A stretch of DNA of 64,000 bases. It comes from Flammula alnicola. Lineage: Eukaryota > Basidiomycota > Agaricomycetes > Agaricales > Strophariaceae. Under the pieces are notes generated by a model, which saw only the letters and a list, made by a program, of their open reading frames with translations, made no database searches and was not told the DNA's origin. The position numbers were made by a program, and so were the translations under genes. The stretch is from assembly GCA_015499995.1 (NCBI GenBank), contig JADNRV010000158.1, positions 1 through 64,000 of the forward strand. Reading direction: 5' to 3'. This document shows, piece after piece, positions 48,206 to 58,456 of this stretch; position 1 is the stretch's first letter, and each line of letters opens with the position of its first letter.

Positions 48206-49684
48206 GAAGCTGTGGACTTGGCAGATGCCTTCCGTCAGAACCATTTTATCTAATACATTTTCTAATCAATCTGATTATTATGTTGTATAAATACCATGTC
48301 CCATTATCCATATCCCATGAAGTCAGCATTTAGTAAACTAGTTGTGACCCGTGCATTGCGCGGATATTCTGAAAGAGAAAATTGTTATTTTGCGATTTGA
48401 TTTCTTGTCTCAATTAGTGCTGGGTTTGTTAATTTCACGTTAGTGACATAGCAGTATATCACAGGTTACTAACAAACATGGCCGGCCAAAAAGATTGTGT
48501 GATATACTACAGGCAGCTGGAACTTCGAAAACCCAGAACAGTAAATATTGCATACAGAGCTGTAGCGGAGTTGATTAAAATTTGATGAGAATGATTCATG
48601 CTGCTGACATGCCGTCTTCCACAACTCATTGATCACGCTTTGTCATGAATGAATCTGATGGCTGTGATCAGTGGACACACACATGTAACACATATCACAT
48701 TCTTTCATTAGAAAGTCTCCACAACATGCTGATCTCTTGCTGAACCTTCTCAAGTTCTCATCACCACATATTTACCCATGGGTTACCCATGTCATTCACA
48801 AGACTATTTATGTAATAGAATGGGATGCCCATGCAGGAGAAATGAGATATAAATTGGAAATCCCTTAAAGAAGATAGGGAGTCCCAGATCAGGCGTGAAA
48901 GAGTACTTTGGGAAGACCAGAAACTATTTATGTAACAGAATGGGATGCCCATGCAGGAGAAATTAGACATGGACTGGGAGTCCCTTGATATGCTCAGAGA
49001 TGCCCATGGTCCAAGTTATAAGTCCAATTGGGATGCCCAACAACCTGCATTAAAGATTGAGAGGGAATCCCTCAGATTCCTTCTCCATGTTTGGGAAGTC
49101 CATGGGGAATTAAACAGATAGAGATGGGATTCCCATGAAAGTGGACCAGGTGTTGATTGAGGATCCCTTAAAAGAGGATAGGGAGTCCCAGATCAGGTCT
49201 AAAAAATAAGAGCGGGACTCCCAATTGAATTACTTACTAGTACTAAATAATTGGAAGTCTGCAAGCACAAAGTGAACACAATGGTGCACAAACTAGGAAA
49301 GCTTCCAATTGTGCTATATGTGATGCATATCTAATTTTTTATTTCTCTAAAGTACTTATCCCCTTTTCTATTAGCTGCACATCCTGCTAAGAGTCCACAC
49401 AGTGTGTATTAAAACCTAAAACCTATCTGCATAAGTTTCACACTTCATCACACTCAATGCAGAGCATATTGACAAATCAGCCAGTCTTCTTGGTTTGTGC
49501 ATACTCCAGTCACTGCATGATGAAGATTGCCACACATCCTGAGGTCACAAAGATAGCATACAGTGCAGATTCATTTGGAACTCCCAAACATCAGAAATAC
49601 CTAATGTTATTCTTATACAGTTTTTGGGAAGACCAAATTAAAGATATCATATATACTGGGAATACCTACAGGAAGATGGGAGGA
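48206..49684. repeat. Right non-coding part of the KDZ element with subterminal repeats
   Basis: Two ~75-bp direct copies (about 48803-48877 and 48914-48988) share GAATGGGATGCCCATGCAGG. Shorter GGGAGTCCCAGATCAGG and GGGATTCCCATG units continue to 49220. These resemble subterminal transposase-binding arrays. No gene. Confidence 0.6.
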
Positions 49685-49790
49685 CCAGAGAGGAAATGAG
49701 GAAGACCAATATATCTGCCCCTATGAAGGGAGTCTTATACATAGTATGTAACCCCCATTATATAGTACTGTCAAGTGGTTGCCTGAAGTG
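49685..49790 (-). repeat. Right terminal inverted repeat of the KDZ element
   Basis: Inverted partner of 36405-36510, ending GGTTGCCTGAAGTG. The 140 bp between it and the next LTR are not recognisable. Confidence 0.85.
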
Positions 49791-49930
49791 AATGGTAACA
49801 CAAGAATAAAGGACAAGAGAAATCTAACAAGAGAGATCACCTGCATATGCAAGGGCAACAGTTTCTGCAACTGCTTTTGGATCATTTGGCCCCCCCAGCC
49901 ATTGTCCAGCTGCACCACTGCCTTTCTTCC

Positions 49931-50428
49931 TGTTACGGTTCATCAGCCTGCCCTATTTTTCTTTATCTTATCTCTCTCTCTCTCTTGTCTGTCTCGTGAT
50001 GTAACCCAGCAGTACTGGACAATTCTGTTTCGATATGAGTACCTCTCTGGTTCTGACTCTATTTTAGTATGTACTATATTTAGCCTGACGACACGATTAT
50101 CGTCGGCATACCTTTTGCTTACTGTACCATTTCTCTTTGACTCTAGAGGAGTCACTTAGATACGCTTCTGTTACTTTGACACTTGGTCCGTTCACATCAT
50201 CAACTAGTATAAAACACTGTAGTTCACAAACATGTACTTTAGCTAGTTCTTGAGAATACACGGCAACAGCCAAGTTCTCTTATAACAAAGCTCACGAATA
50301 CTTAAGTTGGTCTGAGTCCAACCTCTAAGTACGAACAATTGACTTAGCAGTTGCTTGAGAATATGATTAAGGTATCACTTAGAGATAAGGACACTTATCT
50401 TTAACATTGTTACTTGAACATCATAACA
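49931..50428 (+). mobile_element. 5' LTR, Ty3/gypsy family B, copy 2
   Basis: 498 bp, TGTTACGG to CATCATAACA, followed by AAAGAACTAGCTTCC as in copy 1. A (TC)n run at 49970-49986 is specific to this copy. It contains ACTCTAGAGGAGTCA and CTTGAGAATA landmarks of the family. Confidence 0.8.
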
Positions 50429-50941
50429 AAAGAACTAGCTTCCCCAAACCTCCACTTGCTATTCAGCATTTGGGACACTCCACCGACGAAACGAAACCTG
50501 AACCGAACTAAGGACTCCCCGGAGTCTGAGAAGACAAAACACCTCCGAAGAGCTCTCTAACCAGGCCGACTGCATCTTCCTTGGCCAGAACCTGAATTAC
50601 CTGATCCACTACTCGAGAGCAGATCCCGGTAGAACCCACACCTGAACCGTCCACCCCCTAGCACCTCTTCCCAACAACTCTCCGAAACCCTCGAAGAACA
50701 AGAACACCCCTTCACTCCTATACAGACCTCTTTAGGAGGAAGAACCCCCATTCAGTTCCCTTCTATTTTCGATGATCGGAACGACTTTCCTCAGGGTACT
50801 AGCGAGAGCTCTGCACCTCCCCCTGATCCTCCTAGTTCTTCAGAAGAACTTTCACCTCCCCTGGGACAACAACCCCCAAGAGGTCCACCTCCACCTCCAC
50901 CTCCACCGCCAGGACCACCAGGACAACAGACTACTGCACCA

Positions 50942-51757
50942 ATGGCAGCACCAGTGAAGGAAATAAACCTGAACTGTCCCCAGAATTTCAATGGTGATAT
51001 CGAAAAATATACACCATGAATGAAATCAGTACTCCTCTATCTCAAGATCAACGATGCCGTCTACAACACCGATGAGAAGAAAATAGGATTTGCTCTCTCC
51101 TTTATGACTGAAGGAGCTGCTGCAGCCTGGGCAGAGCAATTCTACGACTCTCATATGGTAGCAGCCACTGCTACGGTTCCGATTCATTTAGACATAGGGA
51201 CCTGGGATGCCTTCAAAACTCAGATCGACATCGACTACACCATTACCAACTCGCAAGGTAATGCCCTAGGGAAACTTTATGACATCAGACAAGGGAAGAA
51301 GATGATGGATGAACACATCAACGACTTCAAGATCCTCGTCCTGAAATCAGGTATTACCGACCCACTGGCCCTGATTGATCTATTCAGAAGATCAATCAGA
51401 AAGAAGTTGAGAGAAGCGATCATGACTAGCGATACACCTCCCACAACCCTCCAAGGATGGTACGATGCAGCCAAGAAGCGAGACACTGCCGCCAACATCT
51501 CTAGGACGATTTCCGTGAGATACGAAGGGCAACCTTCAACCCCAAAACCTGAACGACTTGAAAGGAGACCCTTCTCCTACAAACCCCGAGACCCAGATGC
51601 TATGGACATCGACACCATGTCTGTAGAGAAACGAAACGACTTGCTCCGCTGAGGGGCCTGCTTTATCTGCGAGCAGACTGGACATCTGGCTCGAGATTGC
51701 CTGAAACGAAGAACCAACACGAACACGAACAAGCCCTGGAGAACGAACTTGAACCTG
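50942..51757 (+). pseudogene. gag, Ty3/gypsy family B copy 2, truncated
   Basis: ATG at 50942 (MAAPVKEINLNCPQNFNGD...) opens a frame aligned with the gag at 34465: LKINDAVYNTDEKKI, WAEQFYDSHM, and a CCHC knuckle CFICEQTGHLARDC at 51659-51700. TGA at 51017 replaces the Trp of copy 1 (YASW), and TGA at 51650 precedes the knuckle. A third sense-strand difference is the shorter 90-100 residue loop. Everything after the knuckle is lost where the hairpin cluster begins at 51758. A Pro-rich leader with (CCACCT)n lies upstream (50880-50915). Confidence 0.8.
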
Positions 51758-52050
51758 TTAGATAAAGTTTTGGTCAGGTTAACCATTACTCCACTGTGAA
51801 GTAATGGTTAACCTGACCAAAACTTTATCTAACATAAATATAGCTTGAGGCTGACTATTTACCCCAGCCCAGTTAGAAGCTGAGTATCTACAATGAAATA
51901 AATAGTCAACCTCAAGGGAAATCATGAACTCTATTTACAACCACAAAGGGAAAACTAATAAGTTTTTACGACCACAGAGGGAATTGAACCCATGACCCGA
52001 CCGAGCTCAAGCTATATTTATGTTAGATAAAGTTTTGGTCAGGTTAACCA
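51758..52050. repeat. Nested hairpin cluster with a B-box-like motif
   Basis: 51758-51791 and 51801-51834 form a near-perfect 34-bp hairpin with a ~9-nt loop. The second arm is also the start of a 44-bp terminal inverted repeat that pairs 51807-51850 with 52007-52050 (GGTTAACCTGACCAAAACTT...). A further short inverted pair, GGCTGACTATTT / AAATAGTCAACC, lies inside. The minus strand at about 51975 reads GGGTTCAATTCC, a good tRNA B box, but no A box or tRNA fold is evident. Probably a small non-autonomous element inserted beside or within its own fragment. Confidence 0.7.
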
Positions 52051-52210
52051 GTGTCTGGGAGGAACTGAAGAGGCTGTACAATCGTAAGGATGTTATGTCC
52101 CAGTTTGAGCTCCATGATCGCTTGGCGAACAACAAGTTGAAAGATCAACGCGATCTTGACCGCTATCTTGGGGAATTCAAAACTGGGCGACTCCGCTTCA
52201 TCGAGATGGG
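52051..52210 (+). pseudogene. Ty1/copia gag scrap
   Basis: The frame reads SVWEELKRLYNRKDVMSQFE, HDRLANNKLKDQRDLDRYLG and EFKTGRLRFIEMG. This matches the helical gag region of copia elements (UBN2-type), in which W..L...Y and L..(L/Y)...F are conserved. Both sides are cut by other elements. It is the only copia-like sequence I see in the window. Confidence 0.55.
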
Positions 52211-52860
52211 CAATACTTTTCATTCCTCCACTGATTCCTCCTGGAATGACCGGATTCTGGAGGAATGGACTGGAATCCGCAGGAATGGACCAGAATCCAC
52301 AGGAATGGACTCAATTCCGCAGCAGGAATGACCAAAATTCCGGTTAGGACTTCAACTTAGTAGACTTAGACAGAACTCAGAGAAAAATATCACTTAAAGA
52401 TTTTGCATCCTTCAGGAATTAAACCCAGAGCCCGGAAGAAATCCAGCAGCTAATATTCCAGACCATTGGACCATTAGACCACAGAACTGTTTCTGATCTA
52501 CCAAAAACATCGGACTATATACTCTATATATCTATAATATATTTATAGATTGCGTAACCAATTCTGAGAGATTCAGGATCAATGGGGTACCATTGGATTC
52601 AGAATTTCAAGGACATTAGAAATATGTATATGTCATCTCACTCAGCTAACTGAAATCACCTTATTTGGTCTGTTTTTGGGACTGTGGGAACTTTTTGCCA
52701 AAAAAAGTAACTGTAGAGCACACTTCCAGAATCACAAATATATCAAAATCATGTGACTAGCTGCTTTCATCATCAAGAAAAACCCAAAAAACTCGCCCAA
52801 AGCCAGCGGTTTTGAAAATTGCACTTGTCAAATATAGAATATCTTGATTAGAAATAGGTC
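52211..52860. mobile_element. GGAATCC hAT-like family, 3'-truncated copy
   Basis: It starts CAATACTTTTCATTCCTCC and has GGAATGGACCAGAATCCACA-like units. It then follows the 30463 copy through the tRNA-like segment and the AAAAACTCGCCCAAAGCC core to GATTAGAAAT at about 52855. The right terminus is missing. The stretch 52861-53090 shows nothing recognisable. Confidence 0.7.
52424..52497 (-). other. tRNA-like segment, second copy
   Basis: The minus strand gives CTGTGGTCTAATGGTC (A box) and GGGTTTAATTCC (B box), 40-50 nt apart. It is better preserved than the copy at 30713, but no canonical anticodon arm can be drawn. Confidence 0.5.
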
Positions 52861-53897
52861 TCACAGTCTCATTTTGATGTCATTCTATGTAATAGTGTGA
52901 TATTTTCATGTTGGTGTTAAAAATAACCATATTTCCTTTTTTGTTTCATTAAAGTAAATGCTGATCAGCATTCATATCATATAGAGGAGTATATCAGACG
53001 GCAAAGCTGTTAAAAAATATTTCCAAATTTACAACTCAATGAGAACCTTGGCAGAAAGACATCTGAGTATTACATCTACACTGGTGATGTTGATAGGGCC
53101 GCAAACCGGCCACGCGTGAATTTCGCAATATATCATCTTTTACCTATAGAATATAACCGAGATAGAGAGACTATAACGCACCCAAGTTAGTAGTCTAAGG
53201 CCTAGCTATGCGACTACTAGCTGTCATATAACCTGTGACAATGGTAATCAAACGTGGTTCAGAGCTAGCTGAGTCCGTATGATAAGCCGGGAGACAGTTA
53301 AAAGTTAGGAAACAGTGAAACATAGAACGCATAAGTCATAAATGACTAGCGAGGCATAAACACACCATGGGGAATAAATTAAAAGACTTCTGGATGCTTT
53401 GGAAATAGTGCGCGGCGAATTCAGTACAATCAGTGTATTGCTGAAAAGCTAGCTATAAAATACTACAGCTAGGAGTACAAGACGCAGCTAGTTAGCATGC
53501 GGTCAAAACGCACGACTACTAGCGAGCGTATCTTGTGACTTACTAGGAGATGCACGGGACGCGGACGCGTTAGTTAGACGCACGCTCTACCCTCTACCCG
53601 GGGGACTACCAAAAGTGGTAATAGGACGAGAAAGGAAAGAAGGAACCAGCAGTAATGATGGCCGCGGATCCGGAATAAAGCGGCACTGCTAGCCGAGACG
53701 CACGCATGATGTGCATGGTACGCGGAAGTCAGGAGCGTCCTAGCACGCTGAAAAGGGATGAATTTCCAAATCCTTTGACCTCTATCTGGTCACCTGGAAT
53801 ACTCAACCCTATACCCATTGCCTGCAGGCATTATTTACACGAGATAAGAATGTTTTACACTATTTTATTCGCATACTAGAACCACACATAGCTGTAG

Positions 53898-53905
53898 TAT
53901 AAAAG
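53898..53905 (+). promoter_or_regulatory. LTR TATA box
   Basis: TATAAAAG, conserved in all family-A copies that keep this part (e.g. 5484). A CTCTTCC pyrimidine stretch ~35 bp downstream is a likely start region. Confidence 0.5.
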
Positions 53906-53991
53906 ATGTACCTATGTAGCTAGTTACCTTAAGCAATCTCTTCCCTGTTTTATTTCGAGCTAAGACGCAGTGTCTAGTAAGAAAGAAGATG

Positions 53992-53997
53992 AATAAA
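53992..53997 (+). terminator. LTR polyadenylation signal
   Basis: AATAAA about 90 bp downstream of the TATA box, kept in the copies at 5576 and 13764. Confidence 0.45.
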
Positions 53998-54550
53998 GGA
54001 TTAGTTTGACTTCATAGAGTTCGTTTGAAGCCAGAGAAGGCTTAGTTAAATAAAGAGAAAAGTTCTTGAGGACAAGGTCCAAGAATTTAGAAGCCAGAGT
54101 GTGCTTAGAGGCCAAGAGAGCGCCTAGAGAGTCAGAAACAGAGTCCACAGTGGGCTAGCAGATCGTTCAGAAGGTAGCGCACAGTGCGGCCTTAGTTTCA
54201 GACCAGTTCCCAAAGCTTCAGAGCAGCTAGTGGCTTCGAAATTCGAGCTAGCAGTGTCCTAGAGAGTTCCTCTCAAATAAAAACCATAAAATCAATAAAA
54301 CTGTTCATCCCTGTGATAAAACGAGGCTTGAAACTACAATAAAATGTGTATTTGAATAATCCCTCATACCCACTTTAAACGAACCGCGAGGCGCTGTCTA
54401 CAAGTCAGCTAGCTAAACAAAACAAACACCGTGGAGTACAGCACACTACATATTTCTGAAGCTAGTAGAGCGTCGCTCGACCTAGTTAGGATCTCGCTCC
54501 GCAGTTGTGTGTGTGGTTTAGGTTGCTGAGCATGTAGCGGGTCTCTCATC

Positions 54551-54567
54551 TGGAGCCCACCACGAGG
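54551..54567 (+). other. Primer-binding site
   Basis: TGGAGCCCACCACGAGG starts 2 nt after the LTR. It begins with TGG, complementary to a tRNA CCA end. It is shared with the copy at 14323. I did not assign the tRNA. Confidence 0.6.
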
Positions 54568-54686
54568 GGTGGTTCAGAAACATATTTTATTGGAACTTTG
54601 AAATTCGTAGCATTACACAAAACTGGTACAATTGAGCGAGGACGTTTGTAAAAGCGAAATCAATCGAAAAATACCACATCTAGTCA

Positions 54687-56618
54687 GTGAAAACGGCGCC
54701 TAAGCCAAGCAATCTGCCGTCGTCGTTGGCGAGACCTACGCAGCCAGCTAGTGGACCTTCACAAAGTGGGCCGCAACCCAGAGGTACGCGTAACTCACAA
54801 GCCGCTGGTCAAATACCGGGACTACCTAACGAAAACCTGGGAAAGAAAAGGAGAAGAAGAAGGAGTAACACACCAAATCGAGCACGATTGCGGAACAAAA
54901 CGAGCCAGTTGGAGAAACTAGTGAAAACCGAGCATCTGTAGAGCCTCAAACGGAAGAATTCCATTCAGCAAAATCAGAACCTCTGTCACCTAGCCTCTCG
55001 ATAAGCTCGAAAGAAACTAGCTTGCTAAAAGAGAAAATACCTGAAGATTGGGACCAAGCTAGTGAAGAAGAACTAGGAAAGGAGTTACTAAAGGAAATTC
55101 TGCTAGGACGAGATTTAGGACTAGACAAAGAGGAGGAGAGCCGTCCATCCACTAGCAAAGAAAAACAGAGACAAAAATCTCAACCAGAAAAGCAGGAGAC
55201 ATACTCAGCGGCTTTTGTGAGATTTCTAGTAGAGCTAGCTAAAAAGAAACTAGGAAGACCCGATACTATGCCCATCATGCCGATGTCAGCTAGAAATCAG
55301 AAGGGGGCGCCTCAGTTTGATGATAGCAGGCCAGAGGAGTTGTTGAGATATTTCGACGACTTAGAGGAGTGTTTCAAAGGGAATACGGGTTTGACAGAAA
55401 CCGATAAAAAGAAATATGCTGGACGATATGTATCACCCAGAATAGAGGGCAATGGCAAGCCTTTGACTCATATGCGGGTGTAGGAAAAACCTACGTTGAC
55501 TACAAGAAAGACATCATTAAGGACTACCCCGAAGCTATAGGACTATCTACCGGTTCTCTGAAATGCCTTAAACAGGTGTGCAAAGAAAATCAGAGGATTG
55601 GAGAATCGGATCTCTCAGAGCTGTTGACGTTCAAGAGAGCATTTAAAGTCGAGGCCAAGAAACTAGCGGAAGCACCGACGTTGTTAGCAAATCATACGCT
55701 AGTAGCATACTTTGCGGATTGCCTCACACCAGAGTTCTGAAACCGAGTATATGCCAAGCTAGATTTGCAGGCAACTCAGTCAAGGGACATGTGGGATTTC
55801 TTAATCAGAAATAATGTGGGAACACTAACAGCGCCGACTGCACCACCAGCTAGGGCGGAAGACAGGTACCAGCTAGACGAGTTTATTCGAGTCACAGAGG
55901 ACCTAGCTCGGGTGTTAAATCCTGGATCCACAGGGGGAGATCGAGACAAGTTACCACTAGTTCCTCCAGTCAGAATAAAAATGGAGAGCATGATGCTAGC
56001 TCCAGTGCAACAAGAGCTAGAGAGTATCAAGCAGGAGTTTTCCATATTCAAAGATTGGATAACAACTAGCGAGAGAAATCAGAAGCAGTTGTTGGATGAA
56101 TTCAAAAATAGCATTCATCAGCAGACAAGGATGGCGCAGCAAATGCCTCCACCCCAGCCGGCGCCTATGAGGATGTATCAGCCTCCACTGCCACCAATGA
56201 TGCGCTATCAGCCACCAGAAGCGCCTAGGAACTGTTTCTATTGTCATATGACAGGTCATATGTATCGAGACTGTCCCGTGTGCCAAGCTCATCTGAATAC
56301 TGGCAAAGTGAATCTAGGAGAAGGAGGGAAGCTATATTTCCCCGACGGCAGAATGATCTCGTTTGATCCAAATAGACCTGTCAAGGATCGAGTAGATGAA
56401 TGGCACGCGAAGCAGAAGACAGACGTTGCATTCCAATCATGGGAAACTGAGAGCGTGCCGGGGATATATCATCTCCAAGCACATCAAGGTTCCATGTCAA
56501 TCTACGCGAACCAGCAGAGAGATCAGCGAGATGAAGTGATAGAAAAGTTGAGGCAAGAGTTGCAAGGGAGGCCAGGGCCGTCCTACCAGCTGACACCTGT
56601 ATGTGCCAGTATCATGTA
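54687..56618 (+). pseudogene. gag of the family-A Ty3/gypsy element
   Basis: ATG 54687 (MKTAPKPSNLPSSLARP...) opens a basic Pro/Ser-rich N-terminus. An acidic Glu-rich segment follows (EDWDQASEEELGKELLKE), then the capsid-like domain (GAPQFDDSRPEELLRYFDDL... to AYFADCLTPEF), a Pro/Met-rich linker and the CCHC knuckle CFYCHMTGHMYRDC at 56230-56272. The frame is continuous only if one A is restored in the run at 54875-54877 and one G in 55447-55449; TGA at 55738 interrupts EF-NRVYAKL. It is cut at 56618 by the foldback element and resumes at 62049. Gag forms the virus-like particle in the cytoplasm. Confidence 0.8.
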
Positions 56619-58124
56619 TGATACCTGGGCTGCCTGCCAATAAGGAGTGTACATCCACAAGGCTAACAACCCCCTTGGGCAGTTGCCCAACACTATGCAA
56701 CATAATACCTACAGTCTGCCGGGGTGCCAGAGACGGCTTTGGTGCTTGTTGTTGGGGCAGGTGATAGTAAACAGGTGTCAACAATGCCAGAAATGATGTC
56801 CAGCACTGTATTTTCAGTGCTGCTCGTCGTTGGGGGCGCTTTTGGGCACGGGAAAAAATCTAATGGAATCTATTAATATATTCTGACCTGCCCCCACCGT
56901 TTGCGCGCCTCGGGGAGGGCGGGGATGGGTGGATTGACGAGCATGGCTTTGGATGTCGTTCCTATTTGGGGCGGGGCTGCTGTCAAACAACTGTCAACAA
57001 TGTGGGAAATGATGCCCGGGGTTGCATTTAGGCTCTTGCTCATCGTCGGGGGCGGTTTGGGGCATGGGGAAAAATCCAATGGGGTCCAGTAATATATTGC
57101 TACCCATTGCCGCCCCTTGCGTGCCTCATGGGGGGCGGGGATGGGTGGATTGACGAGAATGGCTTTGGATGACAGTCTAAAATTAGACGGAAAGCGCCCT
57201 GTGTGATATTTTTAGATGTCAGCGCTTGTGCCTTGTGTCAGTTCCTTATCTATAGATTAGATTGCCACAAAGCGCCTGGCATGCTATTTTTAGATGCAGA
57301 CGCTTGCCTAGGCGTCTGTCTCTGTTATCTATAGATTAGATACTTTCTTGTATTTGGGCTCCTGCTCGTCGTCAGGGGTGGTTTCGAGCACGGGAAAAAA
57401 TCCAATGGGGTCCTATAATATATTGCTACCCAATGCCACCCTTTGCGCGCCTCACAGGGCAGCGGAATGGATGGATTGGCGCGGATGGGTTTGGATGACG
57501 TTCCAAAAATAACCGCACCAGGTCCGGATATTTTTAGAGCAAATGATAGCATCACGGCATGGGATACTGCGCTTATTTTGGCGCATGCACACCTTTCCCG
57601 TTAGAATTTCATTAAATGAAACATATATTCATGATCTACAGATCAGCACTATTCTAATGGTATAAATTTCATCCCAAATTTCGAGGAGGAAGGGATGGAT
57701 GGATCTTTATTCATCTGGATGACGCGGGAACACTTGATGTGTCCACCATATTGGGACACCTTCCGTATTCAGAAGTGGTGTTTCCACTGACTTCCTGCTC
57801 TTGAAAATCTTTGATAAAAACAAATATATGCATTAGGTTTCACTAAGGATTATTATCTAAATAGTACTGCTACTAGATAACAAGAATACAAATGACTGTG
57901 AGTTGTAAAGGTGGGCGGCAACACGCGTATCAGGGGCAATCCGAGCAATAGGGGTGCGTCGTACAACCCCAGCCCACGGCAGTGCTGGGTTGTCCCCTCG
58001 CTCCCTCTCGTCTCTCACGTCTCCCTCGTCGTTTGCTCCCATGGACAGGAGCTGGCGCTCTCGACGGCGGTGCTGGGTCGTCGCCTCCATCGCCCCCTCT
58101 CCCTCGCCCTGCTTTGTCACCCTC

Positions 58125-58295
58125 GTCGGTGTGGTATCCGAGCAGCGGCAGTCGTGCTGCTGCTCCTCCCACCTCGCCGTCATTGTGGTATCCGAGCAAC
58201 AGCAGTCGTACTGCTGTTGCTCCGACTTCGCCCTTGTCCATCCAAGCAGCGGCGGCCATGCTGCTGTGCTCCCACCTCGGCGGTCGTGGTGGTGA
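58125..58295. repeat. Three palindromic GAGCAGCAGCAG...CTGCTGCTC modules, left arm
   Basis: Each ~55-60-bp module reads GTATCCGAGCAGCGGCAG, TCGTGCTGCTGCTC and a GTCGCC-type spacer. It is the inverted counterpart of the array at 60170-61075. Confidence 0.75.
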
Positions 58296-58314
58296 GGCCC
58301 TAAAGCACGGATTC

Positions 58315-58456
58315 GAACATCGTCTGCATAAGACGAACATCGTCTGCATGAGACGAACATCGTCTGCATGAGACGAACATCGTCTGCATGAGACGAACAT
58401 CGTCTGCATGAGACGAACATCGTCTGCATGAGACGAACATCGTCTGCATGAGACGA
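58315..58456. repeat. 20-bp minisatellite, seven copies, each an imperfect palindrome
   Basis: The unit GAACATCGTCTGCATGAGAC is repeated about seven times; the first copy has CATAAGAC. Each unit holds CGTCT-GCATG-AGACG. A further hairpin, GGAGACGAC...GTCGTCTCC, follows at 58470-58500. Confidence 0.9.

Larger units (their letters stand above)
36405..49790. mobile_element. 13.4-kb KDZ transposon with ~105-bp terminal inverted repeats
   Basis: Left end CACTTCAGGCAACCACTTGA (36405) and right end, inverted from 49790, are identical for the first ~35 bp and nearly so for ~105 bp. Subterminal GGGATTCCC/GGGAATCCC-type units follow. Inside are a plus-strand KDZ transposase (45.1-48.2 kb) and two minus-strand accessory gene regions (38.1-41.9 kb and 43.2-45.1 kb). 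KDZ elements of mushrooms are known to be long and to carry extra genes (Iyer and colleagues, 2014). I find no target duplication: 8-bp flanks are TCAATCTC and AATGGTAA. The right flank is not the rest of the interrupted retroelement, so one side has been rearranged. The interior is decayed. Confidence 0.75.
53091..54548 (+). mobile_element. 5' LTR of the family-A Ty3/gypsy element
   Basis: 1458 bp, TGATAGGGCC...GGGTCTCTCA, directly followed by a primer-binding site and gag on the same strand. TATAAAAG at 53898 and AATAAA at 53992 give a plausible U3/R layout. It is CpG-rich compared with most other copies, so it is probably recent. No 3' LTR lies inside the window; the element runs past the right edge. 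Confidence 0.85.

Noticed and set aside
58315..58456. CRISPR-like array of 20-bp repeats
   Set aside because: The copies are contiguous with no spacers, the genome is fungal, and there are no cas genes. It is a minisatellite.
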